This document shows, piece after piece, positions 17,603-26,371 of a DNA stretch of 64,000 nt. The DNA comes from Phycisphaerae bacterium. GTDB taxonomy: Bacteria > Planctomycetota > Phycisphaerae > Phycisphaerales > SM1A02. The DNA is taken from the NCBI GenBank assembly GCA_002717655.1, contig PBAY01000040.1:1-64000 (forward strand), given 5' to 3'. The notes below the pieces were generated by a model, which was not told the origin of the DNA, searched no databases, and saw only the letters and a program-made list of their open reading frames with translations. Position 1 is the stretch's first letter; each line of letters begins with the position of its first letter. The position numbers and the translations under genes are program-made.

Positions 17603-18066
17603 GTCTGGCAGTCCGTTGAGTCCGGTGTGGTTTGAAGTGGGACTCCACTCTTCCAGCTGCTTGATCTTTCCCAGCATTCCTGCTTCCAGATCGGCACCCG
17701 TGATTTCAGTTCATCAATGAGCCAGCGGCAGGCTTCGAAGGACTCGGCTCGATGTCGGGAATGGACCTGGATCACGACACTGGCCTGGCCGACAGGTACT
17801 CGGCCGAGGGCATGATGAAGTCTGACTGACAGCAGTGACCATCTTTCCGCAGCGAATTCAGCAATGGACCTGAGTTCTTGCTGTGCCATCGGTTCATGTG
17901 CTTCGTATTCAAGGCAGATGAGTTCGCCATGTTCTGGATGTTCTTCCGGTCGGGTGATGCCCAGAAAGCTGCATTCAGCGCCTGCGCCTGCGGAATGCGC
18001 TCTCGTGAGCAGCATGACGGGGCGTCTTTCAAGACCGACATCAATGACTGGTTCAATGGTCATCAC
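17599..18066 (-). CDS. moaE: Molybdopterin synthase catalytic subunit
   Basis: 155 residues. The MoaE family transfers sulfur from MoaD thiocarboxylate to precursor Z to make molybdopterin. The conserved stretch C-L-E-Y-E-A-H-E-P-M-A and the C-terminal V-P-I-W-K-Q-E, with the active-site lysine, are present. No moaD or other cofactor genes are in the window. A start at 18066 or 18063 is possible (adjacent methionines). The gene is divergent from the neighbour at 18078, with only about 11 bases between the starts. Confidence 0.9.
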   Translation of the reverse strand: MMTIEPVIDVGLERRPVMLLTRAHSAGAGAECSFLGITRPEEHPEHGELICLEYEAHEPMAQQELRSIAEFAAERWSLLSVRLHHALGRVPVGQASVVIQVHSRHRAESFEACRWLIDELKSRVPIWKQECWERSSSWKSGVPLQTTPDSTDCQT

Positions 18067-18077
18067 GGGTTCATCCT

Positions 18078-18875
18078 ATGTTGCAGATGATTTTTCTGGG
18101 GGATTGTGAGCATCAGGTCGATGCTGATAGTCTTTCCGTCATGCAACAGCTTCTGGCTCCCACCGCTGCTTCTCTGGGGCAGGACTTTCGGCAGATCTGC
18201 CAAAGGCTGCACGATGATGGTTGGCGAGCGGTACAGCTTTCGGCCGCCATGCCTGGTGTGCGGCCGCAGGATCTCGGGGAATCCGCACGAAGAGATGTGG
18301 CGGCCACACTCAGAAGGCTCGAATTGATCCCTGCGGGTATGGATCTCTGGATACCCCGAGCGCATTACCTTCAATCCGAAACGATCGATCGAGTCATCGG
18401 TGCCATCACGGCAGCGTGCAGTCTGGCTCGCGATCTCGGGATCGATGTTCTCAGTCTTCAATTGCCCGAGGAATCATCGCTGGAAGCGTCGGTGATGGAG
18501 ACGATTCTCGCGGCAGCGGGTTCATCTGGTGTGATCCTCGCTGATCATCAGTTTGATCGTATTCCACCGGAGCTCACCGCTGCAGGTCTTGATCCTGCTG
18601 CTTGTCTTGCAATGAATCAGGATCCGGTTGAAGTCGCGATACGCCTTGGGGCTTCTTTGATCGCTCCACGGCTTTCTGATCTTCTTGAGACCGGCATGCG
18701 TGGCCCGATCGGTCTTGCAGCAGGTCGTCTTGATATTCCTGCCTACCGGGCGGCTGTGACCACGGTTGCAAGTCATCGGCCAGTCGTGCTCGACGTCCGA
18801 CAGTTGGAATCGCCCTGGGAGGCACTGAGGCAGGGTCGAGCAGCCTGGAGGGCTTCCTTGCCCGGTACAAGTTGA
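18078..18875 (+). CDS. Sugar isomerase-like TIM-barrel protein, function unknown
   Basis: 265 residues. The alternation of strands and helices, with A-A-M-P-G-V-R-P, a central segment A-R-D-L-G-I-D-V-L-S-L-Q-L-P, and a late I-A-P-R-L-S-D, is that of xylose isomerase-like TIM barrels. No clear metal triad can be picked out. It has no signal peptide. It is followed after 28 bases by acpS on the same strand. Confidence 0.6.
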   Translation: MLQMIFLGDCEHQVDADSLSVMQQLLAPTAASLGQDFRQICQRLHDDGWRAVQLSAAMPGVRPQDLGESARRDVAATLRRLELIPAGMDLWIPRAHYLQSETIDRVIGAITAACSLARDLGIDVLSLQLPEESSLEASVMETILAAAGSSGVILADHQFDRIPPELTAAGLDPAACLAMNQDPVEVAIRLGASLIAPRLSDLLETGMRGPIGLAAGRLDIPAYRAAVTTVASHRPVVLDVRQLESPWEALRQGRAAWRASLPGTS

Positions 18876-18903
18876 AGCGGCTCGCCTCGTCTACACTTGC
18901 CGC

Positions 18904-19305
18904 ATGGAAGCTCTGGCTCATGGCATTGATATCGTTCCCATCGCCCGCATTGAACAGATGCTGGCGAACCATGGTGATCGATTCATCGAGCGTGTCTTCA
19001 CGGCCGGCGAACGTGCGGATGCAGAACGCGTCAACCGAGGTCGCTCGGAACGATACGCCGTTCGATTCGCTGCGAAGGAAGCGGTTCTCAAGGCATTGGG
19101 TACTGGATTGAGTGGAGGCATCACCTGGCAGGATGTTGATGTTCATCGAAGCGGCAATGGGGCGCCGATGTTGAAGATGCATGGGGTGGCTGCTGAGAAG
19201 GCAGATGAACTGGGGTTGCAGGTCTGGAGATTGAGCATGAGCCATGCTGGAGGCATGGCGATGGCCAGTGTGGTGGCGATGGGGGCGGCAAGCTCTGATC
19301 CGTAG
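18904..19305 (+). CDS. acpS: Holo-[acyl-carrier-protein] synthase
   Basis: 133 residues, a normal size. It attaches the 4'-phosphopantetheine arm of CoA to acyl carrier protein. The magnesium ligands are in G-I-D-I-V (residues 8-12) and R-F-A-A-K-E-A-V-L-K-A-L-G-T-G. The next gene starts at or just after the TAG. Confidence 0.96.
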   Translation: MEALAHGIDIVPIARIEQMLANHGDRFIERVFTAGERADAERVNRGRSERYAVRFAAKEAVLKALGTGLSGGITWQDVDVHRSGNGAPMLKMHGVAAEKADELGLQVWRLSMSHAGGMAMASVVAMGAASSDP

Positions 19306-19314
19306 GTGAACTTG

Positions 19315-20013
19315 ATGGGAAGACGCAACAACAAGCCAGCACTCTATGAGCTCAGTCGGAAAAATCATCCGGCGGATCATCAGCCATCGCCGGTTCCTCA
19401 GGATGAGTCTGTGCAGTCAATGGGCATTCCCTGGTTCACGCCTGGCGTTGGTGTTCGTGTGCCAGTTGGATTTCTCATTCTGGCTTTGGTGTTGTTCGTG
19501 TTGATCGGCCTTGGAGGATGGTGGCTGGGATTTGCTCAGGGTGTGGCGGAGACCGAGCAGTTGATGGCGGATCGCCCATCCCAGTTCACGGTTGATCCGC
19601 TGCAGCAGCCATCAGACCTTGGCGATCCGACTGAATCCGACAAGTTGTCGCCAAATCAAACAGGATTGCTGGAAGATCAGGCTGGGAGTCCAGCAGGGTC
19701 AGAGTCCGAGAATGGGGCGTCAGAGGCCCCAGAACCGCTCTGGCACTTCGTGCTGGCCGAGACAGGCCAGGACGGTGCCTTGAGGCTGGCGGAGTTCTGC
19801 AGGCAACAGGGGCTTGAAGTCATCGTCGTTCCCCGCAACAATACGGGTCTGGCAAGGATTCTGGCCCTGCCCGGGATGACGACGTCAAACCGGAAGGCAT
19901 CTGGAGTCCGGGCTTTGGATGAACGCATTGCCGCCATTGGGCGTCAATGGAAAAAGAATGGTGGTCGGACCGATTTCTCCGATCGTTACATGGATCGATT
20001 ACAGGCACCCTGA
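19315..20013 (+). CDS. Membrane-anchored protein of unknown function
   Basis: About 232 residues. One strong transmembrane helix (V-P-V-G-F-L-I-L-A-L-V-L-F-V-L-I-G) sits near residue 50, after a charged, proline-rich N-terminus. A low-complexity Ser/Gly/Glu linker follows, then a globular C-terminal domain with W-H-F-V-L-A-E-T and L-E-V-I-V-V-P-R-N-N. This domain resembles SPOR domains in size and position, but I do not assign it. A GTG at 19306 is an alternative start; AGGTG sits better for the ATG at 19315. Confidence 0.6.
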   Translation: MGRRNNKPALYELSRKNHPADHQPSPVPQDESVQSMGIPWFTPGVGVRVPVGFLILALVLFVLIGLGGWWLGFAQGVAETEQLMADRPSQFTVDPLQQPSDLGDPTESDKLSPNQTGLLEDQAGSPAGSESENGASEAPEPLWHFVLAETGQDGALRLAEFCRQQGLEVIVVPRNNTGLARILALPGMTTSNRKASGVRALDERIAAIGRQWKKNGGRTDFSDRYMDRLQAP

Positions 20014-20049
20014 TGAACAGGTGCCAAGCATGACACGAGGAAGACCGCG

Positions 20050-20268
20050 ATGAGCCTGCACCCAAGCCTGAAAACCAAGCCGTCTGGTTTGAGCCAGTTC
20101 CGAACGGTCCTGACACGTGATGAGCGGATCAAGATGCTCAATGAGCGTGGTGACTTCAAGGATGGGGATTCTCCTCTTGGTCTCGTGAAAGTCGGTCAAC
20201 GACGCGTGGTGACCAAGAAGAAGAAGAAGGTTGAGAAGGAAGACGACGCCGCTGAAGCGGATTCCTGA
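20050..20268 (+). CDS. Small basic protein of the PVC group (TIGR04137 type)
   Basis: 72 residues. It opens M-S-L-H-P-S-L-K-T-K, has R-T-V-L-T-R-D-E-R-I-K-M-L, and then G-D-S-P-L-G-L-V-K-V, the pattern of the small basic protein shared by Planctomycetes, Verrucomicrobia and Chlamydiae. A Lys-rich run and an acidic tail follow. The function of the family is not established; its size and charge suggest an association with ribosomes or RNA. It is the best single taxonomic marker in the window. Confidence 0.88.
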   Translation: MSLHPSLKTKPSGLSQFRTVLTRDERIKMLNERGDFKDGDSPLGLVKVGQRRVVTKKKKKVEKEDDAAEADS

Positions 20269-20326
20269 TCACCCCTTTCGTTCACCAGTTCCTCATCATG
20301 GCAGTTTCACGTTATCGTGACTCACC

Positions 20327-21478
20327 ATGATCGATGAAAACACACTTCTCAGTAATCGTGCGGGTCAAATCGACGCGTCAGGTATTCGGCGCGCCTTCCA
20401 GCTGGGTGCACGACTCAAGGATCCGATCAATCTTTCGATCGGCCAGCCGAATTTTCCGGTCCCTGATGAAATCAAGGATGCGGCGATCGAGGCGATTCGA
20501 TCCAATGCCAATGGTTACACGTTGACTGGTGGCCATGATCATCTTCGTAACCTGATCAAGTCGTTTCTGGCCGAGGATGTCTGCTGGCCGGCGGATGATG
20601 AAGGTATTGATGCGATTGTCACTTCCGGTACGAGTGGCGCATTGGTTCTTGCCGCCTGGGCGCTTCTGGATCCCGGCGACGAGTTGATCATTCCCAACCC
20701 CAATTTCGTGGTGTATCCCGCATTGGGCGCCATGACTGGCGCGACTATCGTCGATTGTGACACCTATCCGGATTTCAGAATGACGGCGGAACGTGTCGCG
20801 CCGTTGATCACGGAGCGTACCAAGGCTGTCATTGTCAATTCGCCTGGCAACCCTACTGGTGTGGTGTTGTCGGAACAGGAGATGGCCGAACTGGTTCAGT
20901 TGTGTGAGGATCGCGGAATCATGTTGATCTCGGATGAGATCTATGACCTTTTCACCTATTCCGCTGCTCGTGATCAACGCAGGCGATGCCCATCGGCGGC
21001 CTGTCACAGTCGCAATGTTCTGCTCATTCGTGGTTATGGCAAGAACTATGGGTGCACCGGATGGCGGCTCGGGTTTGCGGCAGGGCCCACCTGGCTCATC
21101 AACGAGATGATGAAGTTCCAGCAGTATTCCTTCGTCTGTGCGCCGAGCATGGCGCAACATGGAATAGCCGCGGCACATGAGGTCGACATGTCGAAATGGA
21201 TCGATGCCTATGAACGCAAGCGGGACATGGTGGTCGAGTTGCTTTCACCAGTGACACATCTGGAGGTGCCTCAAGGCGCCTTTTATGCCTTCCCCGAGGT
21301 TCCGTCGCATCTGGGTATGACTGGTACGCAGTTCTGTGAATCGATGCTCGACCATAATGTCATCATGATTCCAGGCGGTGTATTCAGCGATCGTGACACT
21401 CATTTCCGAATCAGTTATGCCACGGATGATGACAGGCTGGAGGCCGGTCTCAAGGCGGTGGCCACGGCGATGTCCTGA
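20327..21478 (+). CDS. PLP-dependent aminotransferase, class I/II
   Basis: 383 residues of fold type I. The motifs are Y-T-L-T-G-G near residue 65, S-P-G-N-P-T-G-V-V-L, L-I-S-D-E-I-Y-D, and the PLP lysine in G-Y-G-K-N-Y-G, with C-T-G-W-R-L-G-F behind it. The common S-x-S-K is G-Y-G-K here. It resembles aspartate or aromatic aminotransferases; the donor and acceptor cannot be told from sequence. Confidence 0.9.
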   Translation: MIDENTLLSNRAGQIDASGIRRAFQLGARLKDPINLSIGQPNFPVPDEIKDAAIEAIRSNANGYTLTGGHDHLRNLIKSFLAEDVCWPADDEGIDAIVTSGTSGALVLAAWALLDPGDELIIPNPNFVVYPALGAMTGATIVDCDTYPDFRMTAERVAPLITERTKAVIVNSPGNPTGVVLSEQEMAELVQLCEDRGIMLISDEIYDLFTYSAARDQRRRCPSAACHSRNVLLIRGYGKNYGCTGWRLGFAAGPTWLINEMMKFQQYSFVCAPSMAQHGIAAAHEVDMSKWIDAYERKRDMVVELLSPVTHLEVPQGAFYAFPEVPSHLGMTGTQFCESMLDHNVIMIPGGVFSDRDTHFRISYATDDDRLEAGLKAVATAMS

Positions 21479-21524
21479 GTCACTGCTCCGCAGTTCCCTC
21501 CCCAATCATCTGTTCAAAGAAATT

Positions 21525-21553
21525 CCCCGTCGAAACGCAAGGCCTCGACGGGG
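21525..21553 (-). terminator. Strong hairpin between aminotransferase and glycosyltransferase genes
   Basis: The arms CCCCGTCGA and TCGACGGGG form a perfect 9-bp stem with an 11-base loop. On the minus strand it is followed by AATTTCTTT, so it can end transcripts from the glycosyltransferase operon, whose stop is at 21733. On the plus strand it lies 46 bases after the aminotransferase stop. A smaller GCCCC/GGGGC hairpin is at 21579-21592. The rest of the 254-base gap holds nothing recognisable. Confidence 0.55.
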
Positions 21554-21732
21554 AGGAGGGGAGAAAGAGCAAGTTGTGGCCCCATCAGGGGCGGTGGGTT
21601 GAAGGGCTTTGGGGGCTCTGCAGCTCATCCCAGCCGTGGTCTTCACGTCCCACTTGCCGGATAATCGGCCGCATCATCCCATAACGTCCACAATTGAACG
21701 CTTTTCTTGCGGTTTTGCAGCAGAGTTTTTCG

Positions 21733-22827
21733 TCAGATCGAGCGTGTCGTTGCTGTTGATCCCTTGCTGTCAAAGGGATACGTCACGTTGCCGACCGCCT
21801 CCTCCAAAAGAGATTTCCATGTCTTTTTGATCATCTGGGGTTCGTTTCGTTCTTCGATCTGCAATCTGGCCTTGTTTCCAAGGGCTGATCGAGTGTCGGC
21901 GTCAGCCAGCAGATCGAGAATTGCTCGAGCCCAGTGGTCAGCGGAGGCTTCCATGAGGATGTACTGACTGGATCGTTCCTGGTCGGACAGCATGGGGTGA
22001 TCTGCTCGAAGGACGACTCGTCCCCGACTCATCGCCAGATCGGTCACTGATCGAGACCGCCGATCGGATGAAGCCATGATGGTGAGAGTGCAGTCACTGA
22101 CCAATGGTCCGACCAATGAAGCATTGCGTATGGATGAGATTCGATCCAGTATTCCAATTCGTTCGGCATGACGCCAGATTCGACCGCCGCCTGCTTCCTG
22201 GACTTCCAGACAGATCTGAAGGTCTGGAATGTGCTCGATGACGATCTTCAGGCCATCGATGATCTGCTGTGCCGCATTCGGGTCGATGTCCGCATCGAGA
22301 ATCGCAATGGATGGTGCGGTGGTCGTGTCTGTGGAGAAGTCATCTGGTGTGCGGACAGGAAATGGAATTGTGGCAATCAGCTCATGCAATCTTCGTTCAC
22401 GCATCACGTTGGCCAATCCTTCGGATGCCGTGAAGTAGCCGGTGACACGTTGTGGTCTGACGGGAGGACGTTTGGCATGGCGTGCGTGCCAGCATTCGAC
22501 CAGCAGTGGCCGTTCGATTTCATTCGCCAGATCGTTTCCCATTGCGGCGGCGGATTCACCGAAGGCCACGATGACATGAGGAAGATCGCGTCCAAGATCA
22601 CGGATCAGGTTTTCCTGAACTCGTTGTCGTTGCAGCCATCCAGGTGGCATTGGTGCTGACAGCGGGTGTTCGGTGACCAGTCCTTCAACTTGATCGTCGT
22701 TGCGCCGACTCTCAGGCAGGAGTTCCACAAGCGTGCATTCATCCTCTTGAAGACCTGAGAGAATGTCGGCAATGGCCGGGCCTTCCTCTTGTCTTCGTTC
22801 ATAGTCGATGATTGCCAGAACATTCAT
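21733..22827 (-). CDS. Glycosyltransferase family 4-like protein
   Basis: 364 residues. Two Rossmann-like halves are visible: an N-terminal V-I-V-A-F-G-E-S-A-A and a C-terminal nucleotide-sugar region with M-S-R-G-R-V-V-L-R-A-D-H and A-R-A-I-L-D-L-L-A-D. The E-x7-E signature of GT4 enzymes is not clean. It probably adds a sugar to a surface glycan or lipid. It overlaps the thioesterase stop by 1 base (TGATG). Confidence 0.7.
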   Translation of the reverse strand: MNVLAIIDYERRQEEGPAIADILSGLQEDECTLVELLPESRRNDDQVEGLVTEHPLSAPMPPGWLQRQRVQENLIRDLGRDLPHVIVAFGESAAAMGNDLANEIERPLLVECWHARHAKRPPVRPQRVTGYFTASEGLANVMRERRLHELIATIPFPVRTPDDFSTDTTTAPSIAILDADIDPNAAQQIIDGLKIVIEHIPDLQICLEVQEAGGGRIWRHAERIGILDRISSIRNASLVGPLVSDCTLTIMASSDRRSRSVTDLAMSRGRVVLRADHPMLSDQERSSQYILMEASADHWARAILDLLADADTRSALGNKARLQIEERNEPQMIKKTWKSLLEEAVGNVTYPFDSKGSTATTRSI

Positions 22828-23354
22828 CAGCTGCGTACTCGCCAGGGTGCTTCATCGTGCTGAAGAGGGCGCAAGGCCTCCGTCATCTCTGGAGGAATCC
22901 GGCATGGCTTGCGGGTTTCAAGATCAACGTGAACCCAGAGGGTTGATGCCGTGCATACGATCATTGGCTCATCATCCTGTATTCGCCAGATCACCGTATC
23001 ACGCCATGATTTGACTCGACGGATATCCCGCACCCACGTAGCGACATGAAGTGTTTCTTCAGCCATCGCTTCACCTCGGTAGTCGATTTCATGGCGGGCC
23101 ACGAAGAACATCGCTTGCTTGTCGAGCAGATCCTGATACGACCATCCCGCTGAGAACAGTGCCTGTTCGGCTGAACGATCAATCCACTTCACGAACTCGA
23201 TATTGGAGACATGGGCCACGATTGAACTCGTGCCGGTGGTGTGAGTATGGAGTTCAAGCCAGATTGGGGCAGGGTGAGCCACCAGATCGGGGATCTGTTC
23301 AGGTGGGGTGCTCAGCAGGGACAGATCTGGTTCGGGGTGCGAAACGGGTGTCAT
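22827..23354 (-). CDS. Acyl-CoA thioesterase of the hotdog/4HBT type
   Basis: 175 residues. H-V-S-N-I-E-F-V-K-W-I-D-R-S, E-I-D-Y-R-G-E-A-M and C-T-A-S-T-L-W-V-H-V-D place it in the YbgC/4HBT hotdog family, which hydrolyses acyl-CoA or acyl-ACP thioesters. A hydrophilic N-terminal extension of about 30 residues precedes the domain. Its start overlaps the DUF971 stop as ATGA. Confidence 0.85.
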   Translation of the reverse strand: MTPVSHPEPDLSLLSTPPEQIPDLVAHPAPIWLELHTHTTGTSSIVAHVSNIEFVKWIDRSAEQALFSAGWSYQDLLDKQAMFFVARHEIDYRGEAMAEETLHVATWVRDIRRVKSWRDTVIWRIQDDEPMIVCTASTLWVHVDLETRKPCRIPPEMTEALRPLQHDEAPWRVRS

Positions 23355-23668
23355 GAGTTCAACTTCCGGTCGAGTTCCCTGAGGTAGCTCCAGGTATACA
23401 GTCCGGTGTGGTGGCCGTCGTTGAAGCTGATCCTGACGGCATAGCTTCCCACCAGTTCCAGATTTTCAGCTTTCAGTGGCTCCGACTGGCTTGCGGGCAG
23501 GACTGCCAGGGGATTCTGGTCCAGTTCTTCACGGAGGGCCCTTGATTCCGCAGATGGGGACATGCGGCGAAGGTAGTCCACGGGAAAGAAGGATGTGGTT
23601 TCATCCTGCCAGGTGACCTGAAGGCCACGGCTGCGTTCAAGATCGAGATGCTTGGGTGGTGGTTCCAT
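23351..23668 (-). CDS. DUF971 domain protein
   Basis: 105 residues covering the DUF971 fold: L-Q-V-T-W-Q-D-E-T near the start, F-P-V-D-Y-L-R, V-G-S-Y-A-V-R-I-S-F-N-D-G-H and T-G-L-Y-T-W-S-Y-L-R. This fold is the N-terminal module of gamma-butyrobetaine hydroxylase and also occurs alone near Fe-S and Mrp genes; its function alone is unclear. It leads the operon DUF971-thioesterase-glycosyltransferase. Confidence 0.88.
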   Translation of the reverse strand: MEPPPKHLDLERSRGLQVTWQDETTSFFPVDYLRRMSPSAESRALREELDQNPLAVLPASQSEPLKAENLELVGSYAVRISFNDGHHTGLYTWSYLRELDRKLNS

Positions 23669-23720
23669 CGTCGAGTCGGGCCGATGCTGGTTATCCTACA
23701 GCAGCGACAGGGAGTACTGA

Positions 23721-24623
23721 ATGTCCATGGAGTCATCTGTTGAGACACCTTCAGGGATGGTCGGCCACACGGCGGACCGCCTGTGTGATTCGATTCTCAC
23801 AAAGGCCGCGCCGGTCTGTGTCGGCCTTGATCCGGTGGTTGATCGTTTGCCGGCAGGTCTGAGCCCTCAATCAGACAGTCTTGAAGATGCGGCCAGTGCG
23901 ATCGAATCATTCTCGATCGGGATTCTGGATGCCATCATGCCGCATGTCGGGGTCGTCAAGTTTCAATCAGCCTGCTTTGAGCGTTATGGTCCGTCTGGAG
24001 TCGCTGCACTGCATCGATGCATGATGGCTGCTCGTGATCGCAATCTGGTCACCATCCTTGATTCCAAGCGAGGTGATATCGGTATTTCAGCCAGTCACTA
24101 TGCCGCTGCAAGTGGGCAGATGGGTGGTGATTGGACCACCATCAATGGTTGGCTTGGCGAAGACGGCATCACTCCCTTCATTGAGGATGGGGCGGGTGCC
24201 TTTGTTCTGGTTCGAACTTCCAACCCATCCGGCGAGACGATTCAGAATCAGCCGTTGAAGGATGGTCGTACCGTTGCTCAGGCCATGGCAGAACTGGTCA
24301 GTGGACTTTCAGAACCCACCGTCGGATCCAGAGGCTATGGACTGCTTGGGGCCGTGGTCGGTGCTACACATCCAGCAGAACTGGAAAGTTTTCGAAGCTG
24401 GTTGCCGCATTCCATCCTTTTGATGCCGGGCTACGGCGCGCAGGGAGGGACCGCCGAGGGATTGAAACCATGCTTTGATTCAACTGGCCTGGGCGGACTG
24501 GTCACCGCCAGCCGAAGTGTGATCTATGCCTTTGGTTCAGAGACGGACTGGATGTCATCCGTCGGGCAGGCTGCAGCCTTGCTTGCAGATGAGGTCGGCA
24601 AGGTTGCAGGGTTGCGTTCATGA
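23721..24623 (+). CDS. pyrF: Orotidine 5'-phosphate decarboxylase (PyrF type 2)
   Basis: 300 residues, the longer type 2 length. It makes UMP from OMP, the last step of de novo pyrimidine synthesis. The catalytic D-S-K-R-G-D is near residue 114, with V-C-V-G-L-D-P at the N-terminus and [11 protein letters not shown] at the phosphate site. It overlaps the next gene by 4 bases (ATGA), so the gene leads the five-gene chain that ends with folK. Confidence 0.95.
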   Translation: MSMESSVETPSGMVGHTADRLCDSILTKAAPVCVGLDPVVDRLPAGLSPQSDSLEDAASAIESFSIGILDAIMPHVGVVKFQSACFERYGPSGVAALHRCMMAARDRNLVTILDSKRGDIGISASHYAAASGQMGGDWTTINGWLGEDGITPFIEDGAGAFVLVRTSNPSGETIQNQPLKDGRTVAQAMAELVSGLSEPTVGSRGYGLLGAVVGATHPAELESFRSWLPHSILLMPGYGAQGGTAEGLKPCFDSTGLGGLVTASRSVIYAFGSETDWMSSVGQAAALLADEVGKVAGLRS

Positions 24624-26371
24624 GTGGTCCATCAACCAATGCATTGCCGTTGCCCGGTTGGCGAATCATCATCGTGCTGGGCTGTTTCATTCTGGTGCTG
24701 GCGGCACCATTCCTGTTTCGCAAGCCGGTGATGGATCTGACCGGGATCGATGTGCAGCGTGTGATCATCATCAGTCCGCACAATGAGCAGATTCGATATG
24801 AATTCGGACGTGGATTCGAGCTATGGCATCGTGAAAAGTATGATGAGCCGGTTCGTGTGGTCTGGAGCACTCCGGGTGGTACATCCGAGATTCGCAAGAT
24901 GCTTCAGTCCGACTGGAGTGCGGCCTTGAAGCAGGGGCAGCGTCCTGGCGGCAATGCTGATCTGGTATTCGGCGGCGGTTCCTATGAACATGGTCAGTTC
25001 AAGCGTGGCGTGAAGGTCATGGTTGATGGCCTTGATCAGGATGCTGTCGCACGCTGGTACACAAGGGTCTATGGTCAGGGCATCGTTGTTCCAGCGACTG
25101 CAGAAGCATTCACGCTTGATCAGGACGGTATCGTGGCGACCAGAACACAAGTTCCGGATCGACCGGATCTGTTCAACATCGAAGTCAAGGCAACCATCAG
25201 TGTCCCAACCGGGTTTTCCACAGAGGAACTCACATCGCTCTATGGTCGGAAACAGGTTGCGGGTACGCCTCTCTGGGAACCTGACCAGTACTGGCTGGGC
25301 ACGGCGCTGTCGGCCTTCGGGATCATCTACAACAACGATCTTCTGAAGGCGATGGAAGTTTCGCCTCCGACGAGTTGGGCGGACATGTGCGGGCCTCTCC
25401 TGCGACAGGAGATCGCGCTGGCCAACCCGGCTCAGTCCGGATCAGTGACAACTGCCTTTGAGGCGATACTCAAGCGTCGAGACTGGGTCCCCGGATGGCG
25501 TATTCTGAGGCGTGCCGCAGCGAATGCCAGATATTTCTCCGCCTCATCATTGCGTGGCCCGACTGATGTGGCTCAAGGCGATGCGGCCATGGCAGTCTGC
25601 ATTGATTTCTTCGGTCGGTTTGAATCGCAATCACTGCGTGATCATGGTGCGGGTGACCGGGTGGGGTACATCGACCCCCCTGGCGAGACGATGTTGGATC
25701 CGGATCCGATATCCAGGTTGATGAATCCGCCAAATGCGGAAATGGCCAAGCGTTTTGTTGAATACACGCTTTCTCCTGCGGGCCAGTCCCTCTGGCAGTT
25801 TGCTCCTGGCACAGGAGATGATGGTCTCGGGCCAGAGCGTTATGCACTTCGTCGATTCCCGATCGAGGCAACCTTGTATCGCGACCACTTTGATCGATTC
25901 GTCGATCAGGTTGATCCTTTCGTCAATGCTGAGCCTCCTCCATTCAATGACCGCAACATGAGATCCTTCATCGCCGTGGTCTTTCAGGCGATTGCCATGG
26001 ATACCAAGGATGATCTGGAGGAAGCATGGAATGCCATCGTCGAACATCCGGCCTATCCGGATGTTGCCGAAGGACAGATCGTGACGGCAGATGATGTCGA
26101 CGATCCTCAGCTGGAGCAGATGCTTCGTTTGTTTGATCAAATCCCCGAAGTACCATCACCGGACGGCTCCACCCTTTCATTGAGTACCAAGGAAGGTCGG
26201 GCTGAGGTCAAGGCGGGATGGTTGAAGGGCGCATGGGCTGCAGATGGGCTTTGGCCATCAGAGGCCAATCCCCGTCAGGTCCTGCGGAGGCTTCTGGGTA
26301 CAGAGGTCTCATCAAACTACAGCCGCATCGTGTCGATGAGCCGTGCAGACAAGCATGTGAGCGTGAAGTGA
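24620..26371 (+). CDS. Extracellular solute-binding protein, membrane-anchored
   Basis: 583 residues. One N-terminal hydrophobic helix (about residues 14-34) serves as a signal anchor. The body has the two-lobe type II periplasmic binding fold of iron or polyamine binders, with [16 protein letters not shown], and a typical [11 protein letters not shown] late. The C-terminal 100 residues extend past usual family length. No permease or ATPase gene lies nearby. It is embedded between pyrF and pyk by overlapping stops and starts. Confidence 0.85.
   Translation: MSGPSTNALPLPGWRIIIVLGCFILVLAAPFLFRKPVMDLTGIDVQRVIIISPHNEQIRYEFGRGFELWHREKYDEPVRVVWSTPGGTSEIRKMLQSDWSAALKQGQRPGGNADLVFGGGSYEHGQFKRGVKVMVDGLDQDAVARWYTRVYGQGIVVPATAEAFTLDQDGIVATRTQVPDRPDLFNIEVKATISVPTGFSTEELTSLYGRKQVAGTPLWEPDQYWLGTALSAFGIIYNNDLLKAMEVSPPTSWADMCGPLLRQEIALANPAQSGSVTTAFEAILKRRDWVPGWRILRRAAANARYFSASSLRGPTDVAQGDAAMAVCIDFFGRFESQSLRDHGAGDRVGYIDPPGETMLDPDPISRLMNPPNAEMAKRFVEYTLSPAGQSLWQFAPGTGDDGLGPERYALRRFPIEATLYRDHFDRFVDQVDPFVNAEPPPFNDRNMRSFIAVVFQAIAMDTKDDLEEAWNAIVEHPAYPDVAEGQIVTADDVDDPQLEQMLRLFDQIPEVPSPDGSTLSLSTKEGRAEVKAGWLKGAWAADGLWPSEANPRQVLRRLLGTEVSSNYSRIVSMSRADKHVSVK

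Noticed and set aside
18574-19380. Open frame of 268 residues antisense to acpS and its neighbours
   Set aside because: It crosses three sense genes with family matches or good layout.
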